From Rheinheimera nanhaiensis E407-8 (lineage in GTDB: Bacteria; Pseudomonadota; Gammaproteobacteria; Enterobacterales; Alteromonadaceae): DNA of 42,628 nucleotides. Shown here one piece after another: positions 1-9,206 of this stretch. The stretch lies in contig NZ_BAFK01000027.1 of assembly GCF_000296695.1 (NCBI RefSeq), forward strand, positions 1 to 42,628. Direction: 5' to 3'. The position numbers and the translations under genes are program-made. The notes under the pieces are model-generated. The model did no database searches, was not told where the DNA came from, and was given only the letters and a program-made list of their open reading frames with translations. How positions within the stretch are numbered: the stretch's first letter is position 1; every line of letters starts with the position of its first letter.

Positions 1-2
1 TG

Positions 3-740
3 CAGCCGGTGGTAAGCCAGCAGGCCGGGCTTAACACCTGGCTGCGGCTGTTAAGTCAGTGGCAGCAAGATGAGCAGTTACAGCAGTTAGCCGTCTGCTT
101 TGCGCCGGCCATACAGCTAAAAGCTACCGAGCTTAACTGCACCGAGCAGCCAGACAGCCGTATTCAGTGCAACTATCAGGCGCTGTCCTCTACCGTGGCG
201 GCCGGCGGTTTTAGTCAGCTGCTGGTGCTCGCTGGGCGCGGTGCTGCCAGTTATAACAATGGCATTTTACAGCTACCGGATAATGCCAGCCTGGCTTTAT
301 TGCGGCATGAGTTTATGCATGTATTGGGCTTTATTGATGAATACCGGCTAGCGGACGATACCGCCGCTGAGGTTTGTCACAGTGCAAAACTGTACCCTAA
401 TATCTTATTTGCCGCGCAGCAGGCAGCCTATTTACAGCACTGGCAGCTAGACGCCGGGCAAATTGCGCTAACACCTGTCGAGAGCTGCGCGGCAAGCAAC
501 CTGCAGGCGTATCGGGTGGTAGAGACAGCGAATGTCATGCGCTCGTACGAGCTGGGGTTGCCAGCGCTTTATTTGACACTGGCGCAGCGTATTCTCAACA
601 AGCCAGAGGCCATTATGCCGGTGCAGTATTATTTTGCGTATCTGGCGCGCCAGCAACAAAACTGGCCGGCCTGGCAGCAATTTATGCAACAGGCTGCTGC
701 GCTGGGGTATGATGAGGCGCAGCAGGCACTTGCACCTTAG
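3..740 (+). CDS. Putative zinc metalloprotease, 5' end cut by window edge
   Basis: The frame is open from the left edge to the stop at 738-740, so the N-terminus is probably missing; the first possible start in view is a GTG at 9. Counting from that GTG, the motif HEFMHVLGFIDEY lies near residues 100-112. It has the HExxHxxG zinc-ligand/catalytic-Glu layout followed by an Asp-Glu-Tyr, as in several secreted zinc proteases. The last 40 residues (WQQFMQQAAALGYDEAQQAL) resemble a single Sel1-like repeat. Several cysteines suggest an exported protein, but no signal peptide is visible because the start is missing. The family is not recognised beyond the metalloprotease motif, and the substrate is unknown. 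The next gene is convergent and 17 bp away. Confidence 0.7.
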   Translation, partial: QPVVSQQAGLNTWLRLLSQWQQDEQLQQLAVCFAPAIQLKATELNCTEQPDSRIQCNYQALSSTVAAGGFSQLLVLAGRGAASYNNGILQLPDNASLALLRHEFMHVLGFIDEYRLADDTAAEVCHSAKLYPNILFAAQQAAYLQHWQLDAGQIALTPVESCAASNLQAYRVVETANVMRSYELGLPALYLTLAQRILNKPEAIMPVQYYFAYLARQQQNWPAWQQFMQQAAALGYDEAQQALAP

Positions 741-756
741 CCATATGCGCGGGGGC

Positions 757-1116
757 TTAGCCGTGTTCTCCAAGCTCTGCCAGCTCACGGCTTAACAGGC
801 TGGCATCGCCTAAATTCAGCTCCAGTAAGCGGCGCAGGTGTGACACACTTTCAATGTCAATCTTCTCGCAGTGCAGGCCCACCACAGAGGCTGACTGATG
901 GGCAACACTCACCTCCATTTGCAGCTCCAGCGGAAAATCATTAAGTGCAATACGCAGGGTTATGCGCTTGGGTAAGCGGGCAGGCCAGTCGTCAGGCTTT
1001 TGAATAAGCGCCCCTTTAAGTGATAAATCCAGCACCTGGGTACTACAGCTGTGGCTGCCAATATCCAGATGGGCCTTACCTGTAAAATTTACCCGGCTAA
1101 AACGTCTGTTTTCCAT
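757..1116 (-). CDS. PilZ domain protein (c-di-GMP binding)
   Basis: A single-domain PilZ protein of 119 residues. The two c-di-GMP-binding signatures are both present: RxxxR at residues 4-8 (RRFSR) and DxSxxG at 30-35 (DLSLKG). Proteins of this family act as cytoplasmic c-di-GMP receptors controlling motility, polysaccharide or secretion; nothing here tells which. An in-frame ATG 30 bp upstream (1146) exists, but the chosen start at 1116 gives the usual PilZ N-terminus and has a G-rich stretch upstream (GGGGG). It stands alone between a convergent protease gene and the lipA terminator. A c-di-GMP turnover enzyme is encoded in the same window at 32.9-37.4 kb, but no direct link can be shown. 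Confidence 0.85.
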   Translation of the reverse strand: MENRRFSRVNFTGKAHLDIGSHSCSTQVLDLSLKGALIQKPDDWPARLPKRITLRIALNDFPLELQMEVSVAHQSASVVGLHCEKIDIESVSHLRRLLELNLGDASLLSRELAELGEHG

Positions 1117-1213
1117 GCAACCCCCGGCTAATGTTGTAACAAGCATAGCGGTTTTTTGCCGGAAAAACAGTTAGTAAAAGCGGGAAAATCAGCACGCTCG
1201 GCGGGCGACAGCA

Positions 1214-1239
1214 GAAAAAAACGCGCCTGAGGGCGCGTT
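1214..1239 (-). terminator. Rho-independent terminator of lipA
   Basis: On the minus strand a perfect 7-bp stem (ACGCGCC/GGCGCGT, 1221-1227 with 1232-1238) with a 4-nt loop is followed by an 8-T run, 9 bp after the lipA stop. This is a canonical intrinsic terminator and marks the end of the lipB-lipA transcript. Confidence 0.9.
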
Positions 1240-1247
1240 CTGTTGCT

Positions 1248-2225
1248 TTACGGCTTTAGCAAGCCGATGTCTTCACCGGCAGCCTGGCGATCGGCGTGGT
1301 AGCTGGAACGCACGAACGGCCCGCTGGCAACGTGTTTAAAGCCAAGCTCATAGGCAATGCGTTTAATTTCGTCAAATTCAGCCGGCGGCATATAGCGTTT
1401 TACCGGTAAGTGGTGCTTACTCGGCTGCAGGTACTGGCCGACGGTGAGCATATCAACGTCATGCTCACGCAGGTCTTTTAATACTTCGATCAGCTCTTCG
1501 GTGGTTTCACCTAAGCCAACCATTAAGCCTGATTTAGTGGCCACAGTAGGATGGGCCGCCTTATAGCGTTTTAACAGCTGTAATGACCATTTATAGTCGG
1601 CACCCGGCCTTGCCAGTTTATACAGCCGTGGTGCGGTTTCCAGGTTGTGGTTAAACACATCCGGTGGTGTTTGAGTCAGAATATCCAGCGCGGTGTCCAT
1701 GCGGCCACGGAAATCCGGTACTAACACCTCAATTTTAATCTCAGGGTTGTGCTGGCGAATTTCAGTAATACAGTCGGCAAAATGCTGGGCGCCGCCATCG
1801 CGTAAATCGTCACGGTCAACTGAGGTGATTACCACATATTTCAGCTTCATATCGCGAATGGTTAACGCCAGTTTTTGCGGCTCTTCGGCGCTTGGCGGCA
1901 ATGGCCGGCCATGGGCCACATCACAAAACGGGCAGCGGCGGGTACAAATGGCGCCCAAAATCATAAAGGTGGCGGTGCCGTGGTTAAAGCATTCGGTCAG
2001 GTTAGGGCAGGCAGCCTCTTCACATACTGAATGTAAGCCATGTTTGCGCAGCGCACCTTTGATCTGGTCAATGCGCTCTGAGCTTTTCGGCAGTTTAATT
2101 TTGAGCCACTCGGGTTTGCGTAGCATCTGCTCGGGTTCTGTTGGCAGTACCTTTACCGGAATTAACGCCATTTTTTCGGCGTCGCGCAGTTTAACGCCGG
2201 GCTCCATACGTGCAGTTTTAGTCAT
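1248..2225 (-). CDS. lipA: Lipoyl synthase
   Basis: Radical SAM enzyme that inserts two sulfurs into protein-bound octanoyl groups to make lipoyl cofactor on 2-oxoacid dehydrogenases and GcvH. It has 325 residues (E. coli 321). Both iron-sulfur sites are visible: the auxiliary-cluster cysteines C68, C73 and C79 and the radical SAM CxxxCxxC at C94, C98 and C101. The C-terminal RSSYHAD motif at 306-312 supplies the serine ligand of the auxiliary cluster. It overlaps the end of lipB by 8 bp, so the two are translated from one mRNA in pathway order (LipB makes the substrate of LipA). A strong terminator follows. Nothing unusual. Confidence 0.98.
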   Translation of the reverse strand: MTKTARMEPGVKLRDAEKMALIPVKVLPTEPEQMLRKPEWLKIKLPKSSERIDQIKGALRKHGLHSVCEEAACPNLTECFNHGTATFMILGAICTRRCPFCDVAHGRPLPPSAEEPQKLALTIRDMKLKYVVITSVDRDDLRDGGAQHFADCITEIRQHNPEIKIEVLVPDFRGRMDTALDILTQTPPDVFNHNLETAPRLYKLARPGADYKWSLQLLKRYKAAHPTVATKSGLMVGLGETTEELIEVLKDLREHDVDMLTVGQYLQPSKHHLPVKRYMPPAEFDEIKRIAYELGFKHVASGPFVRSSYHADRQAAGEDIGLLKP

Positions 2226-2919
2226 TTTGCCAGTCTAACCCTGTTTTAGCATGCAGTGTGGTAATGTTCAGCGCCTGCTGAAAACACTGCACTATTCGTT
2301 GTTTGGCCTGGGCAATACTTTGCGGGCCACCGATATCTTTACATTGGATCATTCGCATGCCGGCGTAACCGCAAGGGTTAATACGCGAGAATGGTGTTAA
2401 ATCCATAGCGACATTAAGTGCCAGACCATGAAAGGTGCAGCCTTTGCGCACTCTAAGCCCCAGAGACGCGATTTTTGCTTCATCAACATAAACGCCGGGG
2501 GCATCGGCCTTGGCGTAGGCATTTATGCCGTAAGGCTGAAACAGCTGCACCAGAACCTGCTCAATTAAGGTAACCAGTGCCCGCACACCCAGGTTGCGCC
2601 GTTTTAAGTCCAGTAGCACATAGACCACCAACTGGCCGGGGCCGTGATAAGTGACCTGGCCGCCCCGGTCGACTTTCACCACCGGAATCTCGCCGGGAAA
2701 CAGCAGATGCTCTTCTTTGCCGGCCTGGCCCTGGGTAAACACGCTGTGATGCTCCAGCAGCCACAGCTCATCTGCTGTTGCGCCAGTGCGTGTATCGGTA
2801 AACTGCTGCATCGCCTGCCACACTGTGGTGTAGTCTTGGATGCCCAGATCCCGGATCACCAGCTGGTTGCACATCGCTGCTAACTGCTGCGCGTCGGCCT
2901 GTTGTAAATCGCTGTGCAT
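2218..2919 (-). CDS. lipB: Octanoyl-[ACP]:protein N-octanoyltransferase
   Basis: Transfers octanoate from acyl carrier protein to lipoyl domains, the first step of endogenous lipoate synthesis. The 233-residue product has the family signature [12 protein letters not shown] at 85-96, and the catalytic pair is K149 and C183 (NPCGYAG). The start at 2919 is supported by a good ribosome binding site (AAGGCGG, 4 nt before ATG); this gives about 15 extra N-terminal residues over the E. coli protein, whose start would correspond to Met16. It overlaps lipA by 8 bp. YbeD lies 49 bp upstream on the same strand. Confidence 0.97.
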   Translation of the reverse strand: MHSDLQQADAQQLAAMCNQLVIRDLGIQDYTTVWQAMQQFTDTRTGATADELWLLEHHSVFTQGQAGKEEHLLFPGEIPVVKVDRGGQVTYHGPGQLVVYVLLDLKRRNLGVRALVTLIEQVLVQLFQPYGINAYAKADAPGVYVDEAKIASLGLRVRKGCTFHGLALNVAMDLTPFSRINPCGYAGMRMIQCKDIGGPQSIAQAKQRIVQCFQQALNITTLHAKTGLDWQND

Positions 2920-2968
2920 TATACCGCCTTATACACGCAATACGAGTAGCGCCATCGGAGGTATTACC

Positions 2969-3250
2969 TCAAAGGACGTAACGTACCAGTTCAATTTTGC
3001 CAAGCTCTGTGTACAGTAGCTCAATATGCTGCTTGCTGGTTACAGTGACGCTAACAGAAACAGAGTGATAGGTGCCTTTGGTACTGGGGCGTACAGTGGG
3101 GCTGTAATCACCGGCATCGGTATGCTGGCGCACTACGGCCATCACCTGATCAACCAAAGCTTCATCAGCCAGGCCCAGCACTTTAAAGCTGAACTGGCAG
3201 GGAAACTCCAGATATTCGTCAAATTTGGTGTTTTTTACTTCATGCGCCAT
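2969..3250 (-). CDS. ybeD: YbeD family protein (DUF493)
   Basis: Small cytoplasmic protein of 93 residues with the ferredoxin-like fold of the DUF493/YbeD family. Matching E. coli YbeD are [15 protein letters not shown] near the N-terminus, the middle segment [18 protein letters not shown], and the C-terminal [14 protein letters not shown]. The molecular role is not established; the family is nearly always next to lipB and dacA, as here. A longer reading from an upstream codon at 3307 is possible but would cross the dacA terminator; the ATG at 3250 matches the family start and has GTGAG upstream. Confidence 0.95.
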   Translation of the reverse strand: MAHEVKNTKFDEYLEFPCQFSFKVLGLADEALVDQVMAVVRQHTDAGDYSPTVRPSTKGTYHSVSVSVTVTSKQHIELLYTELGKIELVRYVL

Positions 3251-3269
3251 TTTGTTCTCACTCTTACAC

Positions 3270-3286
3270 TGCAGGCCGGGCCTGCA
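3270..3286 (-). promoter_or_regulatory. Palindrome in the ybeD leader
   Basis: A perfect 17-nt inverted repeat (TGCAGGC-CGG-GCCTGCA) sits 20 nt upstream of the ybeD ATG and just after the dacA terminator. No T-tract follows on the minus strand, so it is not a terminator. It could be an operator or an mRNA hairpin near the ybeD ribosome binding site; the function is unknown. Confidence 0.3.
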
Positions 3287-3305
3287 AAACTGGGCTAATT
3301 GTAAC

Positions 3306-3330
3306 AAAAAGTCCCGGACAATGCCGGGAC
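3306..3330 (-). terminator. Rho-independent terminator of the rodA-rlpA-dacA run
   Basis: On the minus strand a perfect 7-bp stem GTCCCGG/CCGGGAC (3324-3330 with 3311-3317) with a 6-nt loop is followed by five Ts (3306-3310). It lies 24 bp after the dacA stop and separates the cell-wall operon from ybeD-lipB-lipA. Confidence 0.9.
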
Positions 3331-3353
3331 CTGATGCACAAAAATGCGGCCTG

Positions 3354-4511
3354 TTAGTTAAACTGCATTTTTATATAGTCAATCATCCGGCTGAAGAAGC
3401 CGCCCTCGGCCACATCTTCCAGCGCAACCAGCGGGTAGGTGGCAATATCTTCACCCTGTAGCTTCAGGTAAACCGTGCCCACTGGCTGGCCTTTGGATAT
3501 GGGGGCAATCAGCTGCTGATCCAAGGTAAAGTCGGCTTGTAAATCTTTACGCTGGCCACGCGGAATGGTAATTTGTACTGGTTGTAAAATACCCAACCGG
3601 ATGTTTTCTTTATCGCCCTGCCAAATACGTTGTTCGGCAAACTGTTCACCGGCCTGATAGGGGCTGAAGGTTTCAAAAAAGCGAAAGCCGTAAGTCAGCA
3701 GTTTTTTGTTTTCTGCTGCGCGCGCCTGCTCGCTGTTTGCCCCCATCACCACTGAGATAAGCCGCATGCCGTCACGGGCCGCCGAGGTAATTAAGCTGTA
3801 ACCTGCTTCGCTGGTGTGGCCGGTTTTAATGCCGTCGACTTCCAGGCTGCGATCCCACAACAGGGAGTTACGGTTGTACTGCTTAATATTGTTGTAGGTG
3901 AATTCTTTTTCAGCATACAGTGCGTATTCTTCCGGCACGTCACGAATAAGCGCGGCCGATAAAATGGCCATATCACGCGGTGTGGAATAGTTTTCTGCAC
4001 TGGGCAGGCCGTGGCTGTTACCAAAACGGCTATTGGTCATGCCCAGGCGCTGAGCGTGGGCGTTCATTAAATCCACAAAGGCGCTTTCACTGCCGGCGAT
4101 ATGCTCTGCCAGTGCGACACAGGCATCATTGCCTGACTGAATAATGACGCCTTTATTCAAGTCTGCTACCGACACCTGGGTGCCGACCTCGATAAACATC
4201 AGTGAGGAGCCGGGGAAGTTCTTCGCCCAGGCATTTTTGCTGATGGTCACCATATCTTCGTTACGGATATTGCCGTTTTTCAGCTCGGTGCCAATGACGT
4301 AGCTGGTCATCATCTTGGTTAAACTGGCCGGGGCTAACGACATATCGGCATTGTTTTCGGCCAACACTTTACCGGTGTCATAATCCATCAGGATATGGCC
4401 TTTAGCGGCGACTTCCGGTGGCTGGGGGATCACGTTTTGTGCCAGCGCGGGCAGGCTGGCACTGGCCACAGAAACGGCGGCGACGGCAAATATCTGGTAG
4501 TAACTATTCAT
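3354..4511 (-). CDS. dacA: D-alanyl-D-alanine carboxypeptidase (PBP5/6 type)
   Basis: Periplasmic enzyme that removes the terminal D-Ala from peptidoglycan pentapeptides. It has 385 residues. A signal peptide ends near residue 24 (PALA|Q). The three penicillin-binding motifs are intact: SLTK at 63-66 with nucleophile S63, SGN at 126-128 and KTG at 229-231. A C-terminal PBP5 domain ends in a short amphipathic helix ([12 protein letters not shown]) that anchors the protein to the inner membrane. It lies 32 bp after rlpA in the same run as the elongation genes rodA and mrdA and is followed by a strong terminator. Confidence 0.97.
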   Translation of the reverse strand: MNSYYQIFAVAAVSVASASLPALAQNVIPQPPEVAAKGHILMDYDTGKVLAENNADMSLAPASLTKMMTSYVIGTELKNGNIRNEDMVTISKNAWAKNFPGSSLMFIEVGTQVSVADLNKGVIIQSGNDACVALAEHIAGSESAFVDLMNAHAQRLGMTNSRFGNSHGLPSAENYSTPRDMAILSAALIRDVPEEYALYAEKEFTYNNIKQYNRNSLLWDRSLEVDGIKTGHTSEAGYSLITSAARDGMRLISVVMGANSEQARAAENKKLLTYGFRFFETFSPYQAGEQFAEQRIWQGDKENIRLGILQPVQITIPRGQRKDLQADFTLDQQLIAPISKGQPVGTVYLKLQGEDIATYPLVALEDVAEGGFFSRMIDYIKMQFN

Positions 4512-4543
4512 GAGACCTGTTCTTATTCATCGTTATAATGATG

Positions 4544-5365
4544 TCAGCTGCACTGACGGCTATCAAAAAAATATGCATCCGGGAAAGGCCCGGCTTTTAA
4601 CTGTTGCAGCCACTGTTGTGCCTGCTGCTTACTGGCGGTAGGACCAACAAGTAAGCGAAAAATTCCACTGCCCGGCTGTATTTCACTGGGTAAGGCCTGC
4701 TCTTTGGCTAAGCGCTGCTGCAGTTGGCTAAGCCGGTTACTGTCACTGCTGGCCAGCACCTGAATAAAGCAGCTGTTATTGCCAGGTAGCGTGGTGTTGG
4801 CATACATAGCGGGCGATTGTAACAGTTCGAGCTGAACTCTGGCTGTACCTTGCTTTAACATGCCAATTTTATGCGCTGCTGAGTAAGATAAATCAATCAC
4901 CCTGTCGCGGTGAAACGGACCGCGGTCATTCACCCGCACTATGGCCGACAGGTTATTATCCAGGTTAGTCACCCGCACATAAGATGGCAGCGGCAGGGTT
5001 TTATGCGCGGCGGTCATGGCAAACATGTTGTAGGTTTCGCCATTGGAGGTCAGATGGCCATGAAACTTATTGCCATACCAGGACGCCATGCCAATCTCGG
5101 TATGGCTGGTGCTGTTAACCAGCGGCGAATAGTGCTGGCCAAACAGGGTATAGGGCTTGTTGCCGCCGCGGCTTAATGGCTCGGCTTTGGGCTTTGGGTC
5201 AACCATTTCCAGCATGGTCGGCAGACGCGATGGAATACTGTCTTTATCCTGTTGGTAGCGGCCGGCATTAGGCACTGGTTCAGCTGTGGTATTGGCAGGC
5301 GGCGGTGAGCTGCTGCAGGCGGCAAGTACAACACTAAGTGATGCGATAATAAATGCGTATTTCAT
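4544..5365 (-). CDS. rlpA: RlpA septal-ring lipoprotein / lytic transglycosylase
   Basis: Lipoprotein of 273 residues with lipobox LAAC (acylated C17). It has a double-psi beta-barrel near 90-175 (GMASWYGNKFHG, then VNDRGPF) and a C-terminal SPOR domain from about 198 that binds denuded glycan at the septum. The acidic residues used for glycan cleavage in active homologues appear present (E110 in SNGE, D147 in NDRGP), so it is probably a lytic transglycosylase, as in Pseudomonas, rather than only a septal marker as in E. coli. Its ATG overlaps the rodA stop (TGATG), indicating translational coupling. Confidence 0.95.
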   Translation of the reverse strand: MKYAFIIASLSVVLAACSSSPPPANTTAEPVPNAGRYQQDKDSIPSRLPTMLEMVDPKPKAEPLSRGGNKPYTLFGQHYSPLVNSTSHTEIGMASWYGNKFHGHLTSNGETYNMFAMTAAHKTLPLPSYVRVTNLDNNLSAIVRVNDRGPFHRDRVIDLSYSAAHKIGMLKQGTARVQLELLQSPAMYANTTLPGNNSCFIQVLASSDSNRLSQLQQRLAKEQALPSEIQPGSGIFRLLVGPTASKQQAQQWLQQLKAGPFPDAYFFDSRQCS

Positions 5366-6483
5366 CAGGGCGTTGCCAACATACGTTTATGAGTACCAAT
5401 CGACATAATAATACCAAAGGCTGCCATCAGCGTAACCATAGAGGTACCGCCGTAACTTATTAGCGGTAGCGGTACGCCAACCACCGGTAATAACCCGGAC
5501 ACCATGCCGATGTTAACGAATACATAGACAAAAAAGGTCAGGGTAAAACTGCCGGCAACCAGTTTGCCATAGTTGTCCTGGGCGCGGCTGGCGATGATCA
5601 TACAACGGCCGATGATAAACAGATAGAGGCCGAGCAAAATCAACACACCGGTTAAGCCCAGCTCTTCGCTGATTACCGAGAAAATAAAGTCGGTGTGGCG
5701 CTCGGGCAAAAACTCCAGCTGCGACTGGGTACCCTGTAAGTAGCCCTTACCGTCAAAGCCGCCAGAGCCGATGGCAATTTTTGATTGAATAATGTGATAC
5801 CCCGAGCCCAGCGGATCGCTTTCCGGGTTTAAAAAGGTCAGCACCCGCTGGCGCTGATAATCACGCATTAAAAATAGCCATAAGACCGGTAAAAAGGCAC
5901 CAATTAAGGTAGCAACCAGCGCAATAATGCGCCAGCTCATGCCGGATAAAAACAGTACAAAGACCCCGGCAGTGGCGATCAGAATAGAGGTACCCAAATC
6001 GGGCTGCTTGGCAATCAGCAAGGTGGGAATGGCACACATTAAAAAGCCCAACAACAAATGCCAAAGCCTGGGTGGCAAGCTATGTGAGGCGATAAACCAG
6101 GCCACGGCCATCGGTACTGCCAGTTTCATAATTTCTGATGGCTGAAATTTCATAAAGCCCAAATCCAGCCAGCGCTGGGCGCCTTTGCCAACATGGCCAA
6201 CCAGCAGCACCGCCACCAGTAACCCTAAACCTGCCAGAAACAACGGCAGCGACCAGCGGCGGATGGTTTGCGGTTTAATTTGCGCCACTGCCACTAACAC
6301 CGCCAGTGCTACGCCGAGACGGATAACCTGTGCTTTCATCATTAGCAGGTTTTGGCCGGACGCGCTGTACATAATAAACAGGCCAAAAGCCATTAATGCC
6401 AGCAGGCCTAACAGCAGTGGCCCATCCAGATGAAATGCCGCCAGACGACTATGGCGCGCATTAGCGCGAAACGGCTCATTCAT
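5365..6483 (-). CDS. rodA: Rod-shape peptidoglycan glycosyltransferase RodA (SEDS)
   Basis: Polytopic SEDS-family glycan polymerase that works with PBP2 in the elongasome to build the lateral wall. It has 372 residues (E. coli 370) with about ten membrane segments. Family signatures visible are KQPDLGTS near 160-167, the large periplasmic loop with LPERHTDFIFSVISEELG, and the GVPLPLISYGGTS segment near the C-terminus. It overlaps mrdA by 8 bp and is joined to rlpA by a TGATG overlap, giving the usual mrdA-rodA-rlpA order. Confidence 0.97.
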   Translation of the reverse strand: MNEPFRANARHSRLAAFHLDGPLLLGLLALMAFGLFIMYSASGQNLLMMKAQVIRLGVALAVLVAVAQIKPQTIRRWSLPLFLAGLGLLVAVLLVGHVGKGAQRWLDLGFMKFQPSEIMKLAVPMAVAWFIASHSLPPRLWHLLLGFLMCAIPTLLIAKQPDLGTSILIATAGVFVLFLSGMSWRIIALVATLIGAFLPVLWLFLMRDYQRQRVLTFLNPESDPLGSGYHIIQSKIAIGSGGFDGKGYLQGTQSQLEFLPERHTDFIFSVISEELGLTGVLILLGLYLFIIGRCMIIASRAQDNYGKLVAGSFTLTFFVYVFVNIGMVSGLLPVVGVPLPLISYGGTSMVTLMAAFGIIMSIGTHKRMLATP

Positions 6484-8344
6484 GCTGATTTACCCCGGCT
6501 GAGAAGTAATAGTCCATCATCTGGCGGGCAATAGGGGCCGCGTTAGCACCACCGCCACCGGCATTTTCCAGTGCCACCACAATCAGAATACTGGGTTTGT
6601 CATACGGGGCGTAGCCAATATACATGGCATTATCGCGCAGCCGCTCGTCAATGGCATCGGCGTCGTATTTGGCATCCTGGGCAATCGCGGCCAGCTGCGC
6701 TGTACCGGTTTTGCCGGCAGAATTATAAGCCGCGCCCAAAAATGCCTTATGCGCAGTCCCACCTATGTCGGTTACGGTTTTGTGCATGGTGTCCATCACG
6801 ACCTGCCAGTTACGCGGGTTCACCACTTCGATCACTTGCTTTAGCGGCGGCGCCAGCACATTGCTTTGGCTATCGTCGCTAAAGGCGGTCACCATATGAG
6901 GGGTGGCAAGTTTGCCTTCATTCAATAGCACTGAGGTGGCTACGGCCAGCTGGATGGGGGTGGTGGTCCAGTAACTTTGGCCGATACTCAGGGGCACGGT
7001 ATCGCCCGGGTACCAGGGCTGGTTATGCCGCGCCCGCTTCCAGCCGCGTGATGGCATCACAGCGCTGCTTTCTTCATGGATATCAATGCCGGTTTTTTCG
7101 CCAAAACCCATTTTGCTCATGTAGTCGGAGATGCGATCGATGCCCAGCTTAATGCCCATTTCATAAAAATAAGTATCGCAGCTTTTAATCATCGCCGTGT
7201 AGACATCAACCCAACCATGGCCCCAGCGTAAGTGGTCACGAAAGCGGTGATCGCTGTTGGGTAACATAAAATAGCCGGGATCCCAGATTTTCGTTTGTGG
7301 TGTAACCGTGTTGGTTTCCAGCCCCAGCAACGCCAGATGCGGCTTAATAGTCGAGGCCGGCGGATAAGCGCCCTGGGTAACCCGGTTTATCAGCGGCCTG
7401 TCGCGCGAGTTAAGCAGCGCATTGTAGTTAGCTGAGCTGATGCCATGGACAAATAAATTGGGGTCGTAACTGGGGTTACTGTAAAACGCCAGCACAGCGC
7501 CGTCACGCGGGTCTATCGCCACTATAGCGCCGCGCTGCTGCTTTAGCACTTGCTGCGCTGTCAGCTGCAGACCAACATCAAGGCCTAAGTGAATATTCTG
7601 GCCCGACACCGCCGGCACCGAGCGCAACACACGGATGGTGCGGCCGCGGTTGTTAACCTCGACTTCCTGATAGCCCATGGTGCCGTGCAGCTCGCGCTGA
7701 TAATAGCGCTCCAGGCCAATTTTGCCGATATCGCGGCTGGCGGCATAATTGGCGGCCTCACCGTCTTGCTCCAGCTGCTGCAGTTCGCGGCTGTTTATTT
7801 TGCCAATGTAACCGATAGCATGGGTAAATAAATCACCAAAAGGGTAGTGGCGGCTTAAGCGCGCCTCTACGGTAACACCGGGAAAACGGTGTTGGTTGGC
7901 GGCAATAATGGCCACTTCAGTGTCGGTCAGCTGTTCTTTTATCGCTATGCTGTTAAAGCGGCGCTGGGCACGTACCTGCTTTAAAAAGTTGTCGGTTTGT
8001 TCGGGGGTGAGTTCAATCAGCTGAGCCAGGGCGTCCAGGGTGGCACTCATGTCGCTCACTTGCTCTGGCACCAGCTCCAGCGAAAACACCGGCCGGTTCT
8101 CTGCCAGTAAAATACCGCTTCTGTCGTAAATTAAGCCGCGGTTCGGTGCCATTGGCACCACTTTAATACGGTTGCCCTCAGAGCGGGTCTGATAATCCTG
8201 GTATTTCACCACCTGCAACTGGTACATATTGAAAATGATGACAGAAAACAGCAGCACTACCACCAACATAGCCACTACCGCCCTTTGGTTAAACAGGCGG
8301 GATTCGGCAGCAAAATCCTGAATGGCGACGCGCTTTTTTAACAT
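6476..8344 (-). CDS. mrdA: Penicillin-binding protein 2 (elongation transpeptidase)
   Basis: Class B PBP cross-linking peptidoglycan during rod elongation, the partner of RodA. It has 622 residues (E. coli 633), one N-terminal membrane anchor (about 20-45), a pedestal domain and a transpeptidase domain. The active-site motifs are STIK at 331-334 (nucleophile S331), SCD at 388-390 and KTG at 545-547. It starts 2 bp after the rlmH stop and overlaps rodA by 8 bp, so rlmH-mrdA-rodA-rlpA-dacA probably share a transcript. Confidence 0.98.
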   Translation of the reverse strand: MLKKRVAIQDFAAESRLFNQRAVVAMLVVVLLFSVIIFNMYQLQVVKYQDYQTRSEGNRIKVVPMAPNRGLIYDRSGILLAENRPVFSLELVPEQVSDMSATLDALAQLIELTPEQTDNFLKQVRAQRRFNSIAIKEQLTDTEVAIIAANQHRFPGVTVEARLSRHYPFGDLFTHAIGYIGKINSRELQQLEQDGEAANYAASRDIGKIGLERYYQRELHGTMGYQEVEVNNRGRTIRVLRSVPAVSGQNIHLGLDVGLQLTAQQVLKQQRGAIVAIDPRDGAVLAFYSNPSYDPNLFVHGISSANYNALLNSRDRPLINRVTQGAYPPASTIKPHLALLGLETNTVTPQTKIWDPGYFMLPNSDHRFRDHLRWGHGWVDVYTAMIKSCDTYFYEMGIKLGIDRISDYMSKMGFGEKTGIDIHEESSAVMPSRGWKRARHNQPWYPGDTVPLSIGQSYWTTTPIQLAVATSVLLNEGKLATPHMVTAFSDDSQSNVLAPPLKQVIEVVNPRNWQVVMDTMHKTVTDIGGTAHKAFLGAAYNSAGKTGTAQLAAIAQDAKYDADAIDERLRDNAMYIGYAPYDKPSILIVVALENAGGGGANAAPIARQMMDYYFSAGVNQHE

Positions 8345-8346
8345 CG

Positions 8347-8817
8347 TTACTCGCGGTGGTACGGATGGTTAGTACAAATACTCCAGGCCCGGTATAAGCT
8401 CTCTGCCAATACCACCCGCACCAAAGGGTGGGGCAGTGTCAGGGCGGACAACGACCATTTTGCTTCACTGGCAGCAATGCAGGCGGGTGCCAGGCCTTCA
8501 GGCCCTCCCACCAATAAGCAGACATCGCGGCCATCGCGCTGCCAGTCTGTTAGTTTGGCGGCCAGCTGCGGGCTGCTCCAGTTGTCGCCGGTCACTTCCA
8601 GCGTGACAATTTTGCTGCCACGTGGCACCGCCGCCAGCATTTTTTCGCCTTCCTGCTCTAAAATGCGTTTAATGTCAGCATTTTTGCCGCGCTTGCCGGC
8701 AGCAATTTCAATCAGCTCCAGCGGCATATCACGCGGAAAGCGCCGGGCATACTCCTCATAACCGCTTTGCACCCAGGCGGGCATCTTACTGCCAACGGCA
8801 ATCAGTGTTAACTTCAT
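8347..8817 (-). CDS. rlmH: 23S rRNA pseudouridine-1915 N3-methyltransferase
   Basis: SPOUT-class knotted methyltransferase that methylates pseudouridine 1915 in helix 69 of 23S rRNA on assembled ribosomes. It has 156 residues (E. coli 155). The SAM-binding loop LLVGGPEGL spans 101-109, and the family C-terminus ending YHRE is complete. It lies 6 bp after rsfS and 2 bp before mrdA, as in most gammaproteobacteria. Confidence 0.97.
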   Translation of the reverse strand: MKLTLIAVGSKMPAWVQSGYEEYARRFPRDMPLELIEIAAGKRGKNADIKRILEQEGEKMLAAVPRGSKIVTLEVTGDNWSSPQLAAKLTDWQRDGRDVCLLVGGPEGLAPACIAASEAKWSLSALTLPHPLVRVVLAESLYRAWSICTNHPYHRE

Positions 8818-8823
8818 CGCGGC

Positions 8824-9144
8824 TTAGGCGCTCCAGAGCTTTTCCAACTGGTAAAAACTGCGGCTGTCTTCCAGCATCACATGCACGACCACATCGCCCA
8901 GATCCAGCAGTACCCACTCGCCTGAACTCTGGCCTTCAATACCCAGGGCTGCTATACCGGCTTTTTTTACTTCTGCCGCCACATAGTCCGCAATAGACTT
9001 GGTATGACGGTTAGACGTGCCGGAGCAGATAATCATAAATTCGGTTACGCTGGATTTGCCGCGTACATCTAAGGTCACGACATCGCGGCCTTTCATGTCA
9101 TCAATTTTGTCCTGAATAAAACTTACCAGCTCGGTTGTTTGCAC
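8824..9144 (-). CDS. rsfS: Ribosomal silencing factor RsfS
   Basis: Binds ribosomal protein L14 and blocks 50S-30S joining in stationary phase or starvation. The 106-residue product has the family features KIDDMKGRDVVTLDV near the N-terminus and FMIICSGTSNRH in the middle, then the acidic-hydrophobic WVLLDLGDVVVHVM. The start is GTG with AGAGGA upstream. It is separated from nadD by about 60 bp. E. coli has cobC between these genes; it is absent here. Confidence 0.96.
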   Translation of the reverse strand: MQTTELVSFIQDKIDDMKGRDVVTLDVRGKSSVTEFMIICSGTSNRHTKSIADYVAAEVKKAGIAALGIEGQSSGEWVLLDLGDVVVHVMLEDSRSFYQLEKLWSA

Positions 9145-9206
9145 CCTGATTCCTCTGCGCTTGAAAAAAGCGGCATTTTACCACAGTTTAATGGCAGCGA
9201 TAGCCG

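Noticed and set aside
2957..2970. GAGGT-ATT-ACCTC hairpin between ybeD and lipB
   Set aside because: Only 5 bp and no T-tract; ybeD and lipB are probably co-transcribed.
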